Assembly (NCBI GenBank): GCA_016234705.1
Contig: JACRAS010000074.1
Coordinates: 24,170-88,169 of the forward strand
Source: Betaproteobacteria bacterium
GTDB taxonomy: Bacteria > Pseudomonadota > Gammaproteobacteria > Burkholderiales > SG8-39
Direction: 5' to 3'
Length of the DNA: 64,000 nucleotides
The notes under the pieces were generated by a model that searched no databases, was not told the origin of the DNA, and saw only the letters and a list, made by a program, of their open reading frames with translations. The translations under genes and the position numbers were made by a program. Below are positions 52,989 to 62,755 of this stretch, piece by piece. Each line of letters starts with the position of its first letter. Positions within the stretch are counted from its first letter, which is position 1.

Positions 52989-55112
52989 TCAGCGAAGAAT
53001 TAGACGATCGTCCATGATGCGCGGCGTGATGAATACCAGTAGCTCGGTCTTGTTATCCGTCTTGCCAGTGTTCTTGAACAGATTGCCGAGCACCGGTATG
53101 TCGCCAAACAACGGCACTTTGGTGGTGGTTACGCGCTCGTCCTGGCTGAAGATGCCGCCGATCACCACCGTGCCGCCGTTTTCGACCAGCACCTCGGTCT
53201 TGACATGCTTGGTGTCGATGGCAAAACCCGCCGCCGTTACCTGACCCACCGAGTCCTTGTTGATGTCGAGCGTCATGATGATATTGCCGTCGGGCGTGAT
53301 CTGCGGCTTCACCTTCAGGCTCAGGTTGGCCTTGCGAAATGACACGCTGGTCGCGCCGCTCGAAGTCGCCGATTGATACGGCAGCTCGGTGCCCTGCTCG
53401 ATCACCGCCTCGACCTTGTCCCCGGTCAGCACTCTCGGGCTGGATATGATTTTGCCTTTGCCGTCTGCTTCCAGCGCGGTCAACTCCAGGGTGAGGAAGC
53501 GGGTGAAACCCCGGTTGAAGAGGATCGCGGAAATTACGCCGGCATTGAAACCACCGAGGCCGGTGGCCGGCAGGTTGACGTTCTGGCCGCCCGCGAGAAA
53601 ATCGGGCGTGCCCGACGCCACCTGCAGGGTACCCGCGGCATTGGTCGTCAACTGCGCATTGTTCGACAAGCTCGCGCCGAGCGAGGTGCGCAGCACGTCT
53701 CGGCCGAGGGAGTCTCCGCCCGGAAGCGCCTGGTTGTAGCCGAGCCGCGCGCCGAGATTCTTGCTGAAGGAGTCGTTCGCCTCGACGATGCGCGCCTCTA
53801 TCATCACCTGGCGCACCGCCACGTCGATCTGGGCGATCAGCTTGCGCACTTCCTCGAGGCGGGTGGGCACGTCCTGCACGAACACGGTGTTGGTGCGCGC
53901 GTCGACCACCGCGCTGCCGCGCTTGGACAGAATCTTCTGCGTGGTGGAGGACAGCAGCGCCTGCACTTCCGCCGCTTTCTGGTAATTGAGCATGAAACTC
54001 TCGGTGCGCACCGCCTCCAGTTCGCCGATCTGCTGCTGCGACTCCAGCGTGAGTTTTTCCTTGGTCGCCAGCTCGTCGCGCGGCGCGATCCACACCACGT
54101 TGCCGTTTTTGCGCATGTCCAGGCCACGTGTGTCGAGGATGATCTGCAGGGCCTGGTCCCAGGGCACGTCCTTCAGCCGCAGGGTCAGGCTGCCGCCGAC
54201 CGCGTCGCTGGTGATGATGTTGAGGTCGGTAAAATCGGCGATCACGTTGAGCACGCTGCGCACTTCGACGTTCTGGAAGTTGAGCGACAACTTTTCGCCG
54301 CTGAAACCCGCCTTGCTTCCCTGCGTCAGCTTGTTCGGATCGGGAACGATCTGCTTTATTTCGACCACGAACTGGGTATCGGTCTGGTAGGCGCTGTGCT
54401 CCCACCTGCCCTGCGGCGCGATCACCATGCGCACGTTCTCACCTTGGCTGAAGGTGTTCACGGACTGCACCGGAGTGCCGAAATCGGTCACGTCCAGGCG
54501 CCGGCGCAGCTTGTCCGGCAACGAGGTCTTGAAGAAATCGATCACCAGGTTCTGTCCCTGCGCGCGGATATCTATGCCGGTCGAACTGTCGGACAGATCG
54601 ACCACGATACGGCCTTCGCCCGCTTTGCCTCGACGGAAGTCGATATCGCGCACGGTGTGCGCATCAGCCTGTTTGGCTTCGACGAAATGCGTGACTGCAG
54701 CCCCGCCGCTGGTGCTCGCGGCCGGCGCGGCGGCGAGGATAATGACCAGATTCTTGCCGTCGATCTGGGTGTCATAGCCGACGGACCGGCGCAGGTTCAG
54801 CACCATGCGCGTGCGCTCGCCCGCCTGCACTATGTTCATGCTCACAAGCTCGCCTTCGCCGATGTTCTGGCTGTTGCGCCCGAGACCATTCACGGTGTTG
54901 GGCAAATCGAACGCGATGCGAGCCGGGTTGGCTACGGTGAAGCTCCCCGGCTGCGACTTGAGCGCCTCCTTCAGCGTCAGCTTGACGATGACCTTGCCGC
55001 TTTGCTGGGATACGTTGAAGGCCTCGACGCTGTTTGGCGGCGTCTGCGCCAGCGCCAGAACAGCCCAGAAGGATGCAGCCAAGACGCCGATCAAACCGAA
55101 AATTTTAGCCAT
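52989..55112 (-). CDS. pilQ: Type IV pilus secretin PilQ
   Basis: 707 residues from the MAKIFGL start. Signal peptide to about residue 23, two AMIN domains (about 30-230), STN and secretin N domains (about 280-480), and the outer-membrane secretin domain with VEAVIEQGTELPYQSATSSGATSV and a C-terminal VFITPRIM. Forms the ring through which the pilus exits. Last gene of pilMNOPQ, which ends at a terminator. Confidence 0.97.
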   Translation of the reverse strand: MAKIFGLIGVLAASFWAVLALAQTPPNSVEAFNVSQQSGKVIVKLTLKEALKSQPGSFTVANPARIAFDLPNTVNGLGRNSQNIGEGELVSMNIVQAGERTRMVLNLRRSVGYDTQIDGKNLVIILAAAPAASTSGGAAVTHFVEAKQADAHTVRDIDFRRGKAGEGRIVVDLSDSSTGIDIRAQGQNLVIDFFKTSLPDKLRRRLDVTDFGTPVQSVNTFSQGENVRMVIAPQGRWEHSAYQTDTQFVVEIKQIVPDPNKLTQGSKAGFSGEKLSLNFQNVEVRSVLNVIADFTDLNIITSDAVGGSLTLRLKDVPWDQALQIILDTRGLDMRKNGNVVWIAPRDELATKEKLTLESQQQIGELEAVRTESFMLNYQKAAEVQALLSSTTQKILSKRGSAVVDARTNTVFVQDVPTRLEEVRKLIAQIDVAVRQVMIEARIVEANDSFSKNLGARLGYNQALPGGDSLGRDVLRTSLGASLSNNAQLTTNAAGTLQVASGTPDFLAGGQNVNLPATGLGGFNAGVISAILFNRGFTRFLTLELTALEADGKGKIISSPRVLTGDKVEAVIEQGTELPYQSATSSGATSVSFRKANLSLKVKPQITPDGNIIMTLDINKDSVGQVTAAGFAIDTKHVKTEVLVENGGTVVIGGIFSQDERVTTTKVPLFGDIPVLGNLFKNTGKTDNKTELLVFITPRIMDDRLILR

Positions 55113-55120
55113 AGAGATCC

Positions 55121-55657
55121 TCACCTTCCTTTTGCCGCTTCTGCCTCGACTATTTGCAGCGCGATCTTGCGCTCCGTCCAATCACCGGCTGCATCCTGCA
55201 CCAACTCTTTGAGGTTGATCAGGTTGTCAGTGATTCCGGTAATGACACCGAAATTCTGCCCCAGATAGTTGCCTGCCTTTACCCGATACACGCTGCTGTC
55301 GGCGCGCACCAGCGCATAGGTGACGCCCTTCTGCGACAACGTGCCCACCATTTTCAGTGATTCCAGCGGATAGGCCTCCAGCGGCTCTTTCGGTCGCGCG
55401 GCATCGGGCGCGTTGGCGCCGCCTTTGCTCTTCGCCGCCGCCGCGATGGCGAGCTCAATTTTGGCCGAACCGAAGGGGTCGGGCAAATCAAGCGCCCGAT
55501 ACGGCACCGGCTCGTAGGGCTTTACCACGGGCAGCGGATCGATGCGACCGCGCAGGTCGTTGGTAAGGTTTTTCAGCTCAGCCTTTAGATCCTGGTGCTC
55601 GTCGCCGCCGCACGCGGCGAGAAACAACACGGCAGCGATGATTGCTAGGTTTCTCAT
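55121..55657 (-). CDS. pilP: Pilus assembly lipoprotein PilP
   Basis: 178 residues. Lipobox FLAAC, a mostly disordered middle, then the PilP beta-domain (LKMVGTLSQKGVTYALVRAD; VKAGNYLGQNFGVITGI). Inner-membrane lipoprotein that links the PilMNO platform to PilQ. Overlaps pilO by 4 nt. Confidence 0.95.
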   Translation of the reverse strand: MRNLAIIAAVLFLAACGGDEHQDLKAELKNLTNDLRGRIDPLPVVKPYEPVPYRALDLPDPFGSAKIELAIAAAAKSKGGANAPDAARPKEPLEAYPLESLKMVGTLSQKGVTYALVRADSSVYRVKAGNYLGQNFGVITGITDNLINLKELVQDAAGDWTERKIALQIVEAEAAKGR

Positions 55658-56310
55658 TTTTTGGCGGCCCCGGCCTTAGCGGGAGATTTGGCGGCGGCCT
55701 TCTTCTGTTTCGCCACCTCTTCGTCATCGAGATACCGGAACGTTTTGGCGGTCGTGTCCATCGCCAGCAGGCTCCCGTCTTTTCCGACCGGACTGATCAC
55801 TATGTCATTGAGCGTGACGATGCGCGACAGTTGCGCGATGTCGCTCGCAAACTGACCCATGTCGTGGTAGCCACCCGTCACCCGAACGCTGACAGGCAGT
55901 TCAGCGTAGAAATCCTTCATGGTTTCCTGCGGCGCCGGCTTGAACAGTTCAAACTGCAGCCCCCGCCCCAGGCCCGCCTGATTGATATCCACCAGCAACG
56001 CGTCCATCTGCGACTTATTGGGCAGTTGCTTCAGCAAAGCGCCGAAAGAGTTGTCGATTTCGCGCAACTGCTGGCGGTGCAAATCGAGGTTAATCGCCTG
56101 CTGCTTTTTGCCCTTGTATTCGTCCTTCAGTTTCCTTTCCTGTTCGGCGCCGGCCTCAAGCTCCTCCACCTGGCCCTGCCAATCAGCCACATACCCGGCG
56201 GCAACCAAGGCCGCCAGAGTCGCAATCAAGGCGAGCAGCTTGGGCAATACCGGCCAGGTACCCGGATCCTTGGGATTGAGATATTTGAATTGTTCGAGCA
56301 GCTTGTTCAT
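55654..56310 (-). CDS. pilO: Pilus assembly protein PilO
   Basis: 218 residues: short cytoplasmic part, one membrane helix (LLALIATLAALVAAGYVAD), coiled coil (about 60-110) and a ferredoxin-like periplasmic domain. Partner of PilN in the alignment subcomplex. The C-terminus ends in a Lys/Ala-rich stretch (KKAAAKSPAKAGAAKK). The start is MNKLLEQF, with AGGAATGG before it. Confidence 0.94.
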   Translation of the reverse strand: MNKLLEQFKYLNPKDPGTWPVLPKLLALIATLAALVAAGYVADWQGQVEELEAGAEQERKLKDEYKGKKQQAINLDLHRQQLREIDNSFGALLKQLPNKSQMDALLVDINQAGLGRGLQFELFKPAPQETMKDFYAELPVSVRVTGGYHDMGQFASDIAQLSRIVTLNDIVISPVGKDGSLLAMDTTAKTFRYLDDEEVAKQKKAAAKSPAKAGAAKK

Positions 56311-56320
56311 TGCGCCATTC

Positions 56321-56959
56321 CTATTTTTTTGCGCTGCCTGCGTCCGCCCGTGGCGCCGCCGCGCCCTTGCCCGCCCCGCCCTTGCCCGCTCCACCCTTGG
56401 CCGCGTCCGACTCGGACTGCTGCCGCCTGATACTGACGTTCATGATGAATTCGGACAGGCGCTTGTTGTTGATACTGGCCACCTTGATCTCGACCAGATC
56501 CGGGTTCTCCAGATAAGGCGAAGCCTCGAGGTTGCGCATCAAGGTCGATACCCGTGCATTGGATTGCGCATAGCCGCTCAGGTTGACCTTGGAGCCGGTC
56601 TGCCTGATCGACTTGAGATAGACCCCATCCGGGGCCTGCCGCACCAATTGTTCGAGCAGATACACCGTCTGTGCGCGATCGGCCTGCAGGGTTTCAATCA
56701 CCTGCTTGCGCGATAGCAGCGCCTGGATCTCCTCCTTCAGTTTCTTTATTTCCTCGATTTCCTTGTCGAGCTTGGTGTTCTCGTCCGTGAGGAATTTGTT
56801 GCGTTCCGTCTGGGTCGAAAGGCGTGTCGCGTAATATCCGTGCACCAACAGGATAATCGAGGCCGCCAAGCCGGCAACCATACCCATCAGAACGTAAAAC
56901 TGAAGATTGTGGGCCTTGCGCCGCGCTTCGCGCCAAGGCAACAGATTTATCCGGATCAT
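56321..56959 (-). CDS. pilN: Pilus assembly protein PilN
   Basis: 212 residues. MIRINLLPWRE at the N-terminus is the conserved PilM-binding motif, then one membrane helix (about 25-45), a charged coiled coil and a ferredoxin-like domain. The tail has a GGAGKGGAGKG low-complexity segment not usual in PilN. Starts 4 nt inside the end of pilM. Confidence 0.95.
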   Translation of the reverse strand: MIRINLLPWREARRKAHNLQFYVLMGMVAGLAASIILLVHGYYATRLSTQTERNKFLTDENTKLDKEIEEIKKLKEEIQALLSRKQVIETLQADRAQTVYLLEQLVRQAPDGVYLKSIRQTGSKVNLSGYAQSNARVSTLMRNLEASPYLENPDLVEIKVASINNKRLSEFIMNVSIRRQQSESDAAKGGAGKGGAGKGAAAPRADAGSAKK

Positions 56960-58029
56960 GGATCAAACCTCCGCATCGCCAGGCCGCAAGCGGCCATCAG
57001 CGAGGGCGCATCTACGAGCAGCTTCTTCGGTTGGATGCGCGGCGACACCTGCATGCCGGCAAATGGGTTGGCGACCCGGGTATTGACCTGCGAGCGGGAA
57101 CCGACGATGTCCTCCAGCCCCGGGATAACGGCCGAGCCGCCGGTAAGCAGAATGTGCTCGATGCTGCTGAACTGGGTGGAGGTGAAGAAAAATTGCATGG
57201 CGCGCTGCACTTCCAGGGCCAGATTTTCCAGGAACGGGCGCAGAATTTCAGCTTCGTATGAATCGGGCAAGCCGCCGCTGCGCTTGGCGTTCTCGGCCTC
57301 CTCCTGGCTCATGCCGTACTGGCGCATGATGTCCTGGGTGAGCTGGCCTCCGCCGAAGGCCTGCTCGCGCGTGTATATGGTCTGGTCGTTGCGCAGCACG
57401 GTGACGTTCATGACGTTGGCGCCGATATCGACCAGGGCGATGTTCTGTTCCTTGCCGTCATCGGGGAACTGTTTTTTGATCAGATCGAAGGCGGTCTGGA
57501 TCGCATACGATTCCACGTCCATGACCAGAGCCTTCAGGCCCGCGGCTTCTGCCACCGCCACGCGGTCCTCCACTTTTTCCTTGCGCGAGGCGGCGATCAG
57601 CACCTCCACCTCCTCCGCATTAGACGGCGCGGGGCCAACCACCTGATAGTCGAGGTAGACCTCTTCCAAGGCGAAGGGAATGTACTGGTTGGCCTCGGTC
57701 TCGACCTGGATCCCCAACTCTTGGTCGCGCAGACCGGCCGGCGCGACGATCTTCTTGGTGATCACCGCCGCAGTGGGCAGTGCCATGGCCACGTTCTTGG
57801 TGCGCGTGGCCAGTTTTTTCCAGCCGCGCATGACCGCCTCCACCACAGCCTCAAGGTTGGTTATATTGCCGTCCACCACCGCGTCTTTGGGCAGGGGCTC
57901 GATCACGTAGCGCTCCACACGTAGCGCGCCTTTGCCGGCATCGACGACCTCAACCATCTTCACTGCGGAAGAGCTGATGTCCATCCCGAAAAGCGGCGGT
58001 GCTTTTGGCTTGAAGATATCAAGGTCCAA
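56956..58029 (-). CDS. pilM: Pilus assembly ATPase-like protein PilM
   Basis: 357 residues, actin/FtsA-like fold. GMDISSSAVKMVEV (phosphate 1) and VDIGANVMNVTVL (phosphate 2) and LTGGSAVIPGLED (adenosine) are clear. Cytoplasmic partner of PilN. First gene of the pilus operon; divergent from the PBP1A gene across about 300 bp. Confidence 0.96.
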   Translation of the reverse strand: MDLDIFKPKAPPLFGMDISSSAVKMVEVVDAGKGALRVERYVIEPLPKDAVVDGNITNLEAVVEAVMRGWKKLATRTKNVAMALPTAAVITKKIVAPAGLRDQELGIQVETEANQYIPFALEEVYLDYQVVGPAPSNAEEVEVLIAASRKEKVEDRVAVAEAAGLKALVMDVESYAIQTAFDLIKKQFPDDGKEQNIALVDIGANVMNVTVLRNDQTIYTREQAFGGGQLTQDIMRQYGMSQEEAENAKRSGGLPDSYEAEILRPFLENLALEVQRAMQFFFTSTQFSSIEHILLTGGSAVIPGLEDIVGSRSQVNTRVANPFAGMQVSPRIQPKKLLVDAPSLMAACGLAMRRFDP

Positions 58030-58183
58030 GGCGAATTTCCCTTTGAACTATGCCCGGTTAGGCGCGATACATATAATTTACCTTAAATGCTAGCAACAAG
58101 TCTAGAAGATGTAAAGCAAATAATGCATGGCAGGTTTCGCCGGTCCCAAAGGGTACCGTTGCGCCCCGCGCGCGGGGATACTC

Positions 58184-58189
58184 TATAAT
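58184..58189 (+). promoter_or_regulatory. Perfect TATAAT upstream of the PBP1A gene
   Basis: A -10 consensus about 140 nt before the start codon; the best -35-like word (TTGCGC) is 19 nt away, so the match is imperfect. The 5' leader contains a small CCCCTTG-ACC-AAGGGG hairpin. Confidence 0.4.
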
Positions 58190-58326
58190 GCCGGCATTTC
58201 AGGAAGCTGCGCGAGTGCGGTATCGACAGCGCCCCTTGACCAAGGGGCCGCTGCGCCCCCCTTGAAAACCCAAACCTAAGCGAGCACTTGGCGCGGGGAA
58301 TACGACTCTTGGCGGTTAGATCTTTC

Positions 58327-60642
58327 ATGTGGTTACGCCTGATTGCCTTCCCGGTGCTGCTCCTTGCCGGACTGGGCCTCATCGCCGGCGCGCTCTTGGG
58401 CCTGATGGTCCTGCTCGCCTATCCCAATCTGCCCACGCTCGACGCGCTCACCGATTACCGGCCCAAAGTACCCCTGCGGGTGTACAGCGCAGAAGGTATC
58501 CTGATCGGCGAGTTCGGCGAGGAGCGCCGCTCCATTGTCGCCATCGGCGAAGTCCCCGAGGTCATGAAGCAGGCCATCCTCGCCGCCGAAGATGAACGCT
58601 TTTACCAGCACACCGGAGTCGACTACCAAGGCGTCATCAGGGCAGCCTACTCCAATTTGACCACGGGCGGCAAGCGTCAGGGAGCTTCCACTATCACCAT
58701 GCAGGTGGCAAGGAATTTTTTCCTGTCCAGCGAAAAAACGCTTACCCGCAAACTCTACGAGGCGCTGCTCGCCTTCAAGATCGAGGCGAGCCTGTCCAAA
58801 GACGAGATCCTGCAGATCTATATCAATCAGATCTACCTGGGACAGCGTGCCTACGGCTTCGCCGCAGCGGCGCAGATTTACTACGGCAAGGCGCTAAAGG
58901 ATATTAATGTGGCCGAGGCGGCGATGCTGGCCGGGCTGCCCAAGGCCCCTTCCAGCTTCAACCCGGTGGTCAACCCCAAGCGCGCCAAGCAACGACAGAT
59001 CTACGTGCTGCGGCGCATGCACGAACTGGGCCACCTCAGCGACGCCCAGTTTGCCGAAGCGCAGAAGGCGCAGCTTGTGGTCAAGCACGAGACCAACGAA
59101 TACGCCTTGCGCGCCGAGTACGTGGCCGAAATGGTGCGGCAGATGCTGTACGAGCGCTTCGCCGACGATGTGTATAGCAAGGGTTATCGCATTTACACCA
59201 CTATCACCAAGGCCGACCAGGAGGCGGCCTACGCCGCGCTGCGACGCGGCGTGCTGGACTACGACAAGCGCCATGGCTACCGCGGCCCCGAGGGTTACGT
59301 CGATCTGCCCTCGGAGGGCCAGCCGGACGAGGCGGTGGAAGAGGCGCTGGCGGAGGAGCCCGACAGCGACGACCTCCTCGCCGCGGTGGTGCTGGAAGCC
59401 AGCCCGGGGCAGGTGCGCGCCTACCGCCGCGGCGGGGAGCTGGTGAGCATAGCGGGCGAGGGCCTCAAATTCGCGCAGAAAATGCTCGATGATAAAGCCG
59501 CGCCGAACAAGAAGATCCGGCGCGGCGCCCTGATCCGCATCCAGAAGGACGAAAAACACAATTGGCAGATCCTGCAACTGCCGCAAGCCGAGGCGGCGCT
59601 CGTCGCCGTCAACCCCGTCGACGGCAGCGTGCGCGCGCTGGTTGGCGGCTTTGACTTCAACCGCAACAAGTACAACCACGTTACCCAGGCTTGGCGCCAG
59701 CCCGGCTCGAGCTTCAAGCCTTTCATTTATTCGGCAGCGCTGGAGAAAGGCTTCACCCCGGCGACGATGGTCAACGATGCCCCGGTGGTGGTCGACGCCG
59801 CCCAGACCGGTGGGCAAACCTGGGAGCCGCGCAACTACGACGGCAAGTACGAAGGCCCGATGCGCCTGCGCACTGGTCTGGCAAAGTCGAAGAACATGGT
59901 CTCTATCCGCGTGCTGCAGGCCATCGGCCCCGAGTACGCGCAGGACTACATCACCCGCTTCGGCTTCGACGCCGACAAGCACCCGCCTTACTTCACCATG
60001 GCGCTGGGCGCCGGCTCGGTCACGCCCTGGCAAATGGCGCGCGGCTACTCGGTATTTGCCAACGGCGGCTACCGCATCGAACCCTACGTGGTACAGCGCA
60101 TCGTCGACGACCGCGGCAATATCCTCGCCCAGGCGCAACCGCCGCGCGCCGGCGACGAAAGCCTGCGCGTGATCGACGCGCGCAACGCCTTCGTCATGGA
60201 CAGCATGATGCACGACGTGGTGCGTTACGGCACCGCTGCGCGCGCGATGTCGCTGGGCCGCAGAGATCTGGCGGGCAAGACCGGCACCACCAACGACCTC
60301 GTCGATGCCTGGTTCGCCGGCTATCAGCCGACCCTAGTGGCAATCGCCTGGATCGGCTTCGACCAGCCGCGCAAGCTCGGCAATAACGAGACCGGCAGCA
60401 TGGCGGCCCTGCCAATCTGGATGAGCTACGCGAGCAAGGCGCTCAAGGGCGTGGACGAAATGTTCCAGGAAGTCCCCGATGGGGTCGCCAGCGTCAGGGT
60501 TAATCCCGATACGGGCCAGGCTGCCGGCGACGGCAAGATGATCGAATACTTCTATCGCGAGAACATCCCGGCGACGCAAAAAAGCGACGCGCCTGACGGC
60601 GGTACGCGCAGCGCGGAGGAAGTCAAAAGGCAGTTATTCTGA
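58327..60642 (+). CDS. mrcA: Penicillin-binding protein 1A (class A PBP)
   Basis: 771 residues from the ATG; a TTG 39 nt upstream is in frame and would add 13 residues. Membrane anchor near the N-terminus, GT51 transglycosylase with catalytic E88 in AAEDERFYQHTG, an OB-like insert (about 320-440), then the transpeptidase with S461-x-x-K464 (SSFK), SKN at 521-523 and KTGTT at 651-655. Bifunctional wall polymerase in the periplasm. Confidence 0.96.
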   Translation: MWLRLIAFPVLLLAGLGLIAGALLGLMVLLAYPNLPTLDALTDYRPKVPLRVYSAEGILIGEFGEERRSIVAIGEVPEVMKQAILAAEDERFYQHTGVDYQGVIRAAYSNLTTGGKRQGASTITMQVARNFFLSSEKTLTRKLYEALLAFKIEASLSKDEILQIYINQIYLGQRAYGFAAAAQIYYGKALKDINVAEAAMLAGLPKAPSSFNPVVNPKRAKQRQIYVLRRMHELGHLSDAQFAEAQKAQLVVKHETNEYALRAEYVAEMVRQMLYERFADDVYSKGYRIYTTITKADQEAAYAALRRGVLDYDKRHGYRGPEGYVDLPSEGQPDEAVEEALAEEPDSDDLLAAVVLEASPGQVRAYRRGGELVSIAGEGLKFAQKMLDDKAAPNKKIRRGALIRIQKDEKHNWQILQLPQAEAALVAVNPVDGSVRALVGGFDFNRNKYNHVTQAWRQPGSSFKPFIYSAALEKGFTPATMVNDAPVVVDAAQTGGQTWEPRNYDGKYEGPMRLRTGLAKSKNMVSIRVLQAIGPEYAQDYITRFGFDADKHPPYFTMALGAGSVTPWQMARGYSVFANGGYRIEPYVVQRIVDDRGNILAQAQPPRAGDESLRVIDARNAFVMDSMMHDVVRYGTAARAMSLGRRDLAGKTGTTNDLVDAWFAGYQPTLVAIAWIGFDQPRKLGNNETGSMAALPIWMSYASKALKGVDEMFQEVPDGVASVRVNPDTGQAAGDGKMIEYFYRENIPATQKSDAPDGGTRSAEEVKRQLF

Positions 60643-60732
60643 CGCGCAAGGGGAAACAGGCTGGCCGAGGCAGCCGGATGAATTCGCTCTCCTGCATCGG
60701 TCTTGCGCCAGGTACTCTCGTGCTAAAATTCA

Positions 60733-60864
60733 ATGATGCGTGTGATCGTTTCCGCCATCCTGATTTGCCTGCTGCTCGAGGCCTGCGGCTCCAAGGGCGC
60801 GCTGGTCATGCCGCCCAAACCGGGCAGCGAGCAACAGCAGTCCAATAGCAACAAACAAAACTAG
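60733..60864 (+). CDS. lptM: LptM-like small lipoprotein
   Basis: 43 residues, too short for most gene calls. A signal peptide ends in the lipobox LLEAC, followed by GSKGAL-V-MPP, the G-x-K-G-x-L-x-x-PP pattern of LptM (YifL), the lipoprotein that helps LptD disulfide formation in the LPS translocon. The lptM-lysA order is conserved in proteobacteria. A TGC-TAAAAT box ends only 3 nt before the first ATG, so the message could be nearly leaderless, starting at the second ATG. Confidence 0.8.
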   Translation: MMRVIVSAILICLLLEACGSKGALVMPPKPGSEQQQSNSNKQN

Positions 60865-60869
60865 GCGCC

Positions 60870-61414
60870 ATGTTCGAGTTTCGCAACGGCTCGCTGCACG
60901 CTGAGTCGGTTCCACTGGAGGCCATCGCGCGCGAGTTCGGCACGCCCTGCTACGTCTATTCCCGCGCCGCCCTCGCCGCGGCGCTGACCCGGTTCCAGGC
61001 CACCTGCGCCATCTCGACCTGGGCGGGGGCCTGGGTATTCGTTACCGGGATGAAACACCCCCGGACGTGGGCGCCTAGATGCGCGAGGTATTCGAGCGCG
61101 TCGGGGAGCGCAAGCTGAAACTCCTGTTCGAGCCGGGGCGCAACCTGGTCGGCAACGCCGGCGTGCTGCTCACCCGCATCGAATACCTCAAGCCCGGCGC
61201 GGCGCGCAATTTCGCCGTGGTCGATGCCGCCATGAACGACCTGATCCGCCCGGTCCTGTACGAGGCCTGGCACGACATTGTTGGCGTAAGGAATAACGGC
61301 GCGCCGAAGACTGTTTACGATGTAGTGGGACGGGTCTGCGAAAGCGCCGATTTCCTCGGCAAGGAGCGCGAACGCCCCGAGGCGCTTTTTGCCTTGGAAC
61401 ATGTTTTGCGCTAG
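60870..61414 (+). pseudogene. lysA: Degraded diaminopimelate decarboxylase gene (lysA)
   Basis: The first about 42 codons match the LysA N-terminus (PLEAIAREFGTPCYVYSRAAL). The reading frame then shifts: the next recognisable part, in the +2 frame, is LDLGGGLGIRYRDETPPDVG followed by a stop, and after that the frame from MREVFERVGERKLKLLFEPG to GRNLVGNAGVLLTRIEY and VCESADFLGKERE matches the later part of the enzyme. About 190 residues including the PLP-lysine region are missing, there is an in-frame TAG, and the C-terminal region is lost. Not functional; lysine synthesis needs another copy. Confidence 0.85.
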
Positions 61415-61603
61415 ATTGCGCAGTCTGGAAGGCAGCCCGAAGCGGCTGCGCCGCCGAAAGAGCAAAGCGTTCGCCACATTCAAGAACGAGCAAGGCCGGA
61501 CCCGTCAACAGAAATCTCCGGCTTGGTCCGATTCCGGTTGGGTCGGCCTGAACCGCATTCGCCTGAGCCCATTGCACCTTAAACCCAGACATTACATTTC
61601 GAG

Positions 61604-62755
61604 ATGCCGGTGACCAGACCCAAGAAGCTGCTATTTTCCGGAATCGTCTGCGCCGCGGTACTCGCGGGAGCGCTGCTCGCCTACAAGGGAACCGAGATTC
61701 GCGCGCAAGACGCGAAACCCGCCAGGGCCGCGCCCGACATTCCCGTCTCGGTTGCAACGGTGGCGCAACAGAGCATTGCGATGCGCATCCAGGCGATCGG
61801 CAATGTCGAGGCCTACTCCACGGTGGCGCTCAAGGCGCGCGTGGACGGACAGATCGTCGAGGTCAACTTCAGGGAAGGCCAGGACGTAAGAAAAGGCGCC
61901 GTCCTGTTCAAAATCGATTCTCGCTCGTTCGAGGCAGCGCTGCGGCGGGCCGAGGCCAATCTGACGCGCGATACCGCGCAGAAGGAGCAAACGCGGTCGC
62001 AGGAACGGCGCTACCAGGAGTTGCTGCAGAAGAACTTCGTCTCAAAGGAAGCCTATGCGCAGATCCGCACCAACGCCGATAGCGCCGAAGCAGTTGCGCT
62101 CGCGAGCATGGCCGCAATCGAAAACGCGAAACTGCAGCTCGAATACTGCACCATCCGCTCGCCGATAGACGGCTTTGTCGGCAGGGTCATGCTGCAGATC
62201 GGCAATATGGTCAAGGCCAACGACACCAACGCGCTGGTGATCATCAACCAGGTGCGGCCGATCTACGTCAATTTCGCGATACCCGAGCAGAGTCTTTCCG
62301 CGGTTCGCGGCCACATGGCGAAGGGACAGCTGTTCGTAGAAGCGCTGCCGCCCAACTCGGGCAGGGCGGCAGTGCCAGGAAAGCTGAGTTTCGTCGACAA
62401 CGCCGTCGACACCACGACCGGCACCATCAAGCTGAAGGCCGTGTTCCCGAACAAGGACCTTGCCCTGTGGCCAGGCCAGTTCGTCGGCGCCAGCCTCAAG
62501 CTCTATGATCAGAAGGAAGCGCTGACGGTCCCGTCCCAGTCGGTGCAGACCGGGCCCATTGGCCAGTACGTCTATGTGGTCAAGCAGAATATGACCACCG
62601 AGGTGCGCAAGGTCGAGGTGGACCGGATCGATGGCGACAACGCCATCATCGCCAAGGGCCTGCAGCAGGGCGAAACGGTCGTGGTCAAGGGGCAGTTGCG
62701 TCTGGCGCCGGGGACGAAGGTCATGATCGCCAGGCCGGAGGCCGCGAAGTCGTGA
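61604..62755 (+). CDS. RND efflux periplasmic adaptor (MFP) protein
   Basis: 383 residues, AcrA/MdtA type: N-terminal anchor, lipoyl-like (VEVNFREGQDVRKGAVLFKID), alpha-hairpin (about 95-150), beta-barrel and membrane-proximal domains. Links an inner-membrane RND pump to an outer-membrane channel. Its stop overlaps the GTG start of the pump gene (4 nt). Substrate class not determinable. Confidence 0.93.
   Translation: MPVTRPKKLLFSGIVCAAVLAGALLAYKGTEIRAQDAKPARAAPDIPVSVATVAQQSIAMRIQAIGNVEAYSTVALKARVDGQIVEVNFREGQDVRKGAVLFKIDSRSFEAALRRAEANLTRDTAQKEQTRSQERRYQELLQKNFVSKEAYAQIRTNADSAEAVALASMAAIENAKLQLEYCTIRSPIDGFVGRVMLQIGNMVKANDTNALVIINQVRPIYVNFAIPEQSLSAVRGHMAKGQLFVEALPPNSGRAAVPGKLSFVDNAVDTTTGTIKLKAVFPNKDLALWPGQFVGASLKLYDQKEALTVPSQSVQTGPIGQYVYVVKQNMTTEVRKVEVDRIDGDNAIIAKGLQQGETVVVKGQLRLAPGTKVMIARPEAAKS

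Noticed and set aside
61389..61613. Frame after the lysA remnant with many basic residues
   Set aside because: It has no recognisable domain and runs from lysA debris into the leader of the efflux adaptor gene. I see no gene in it.
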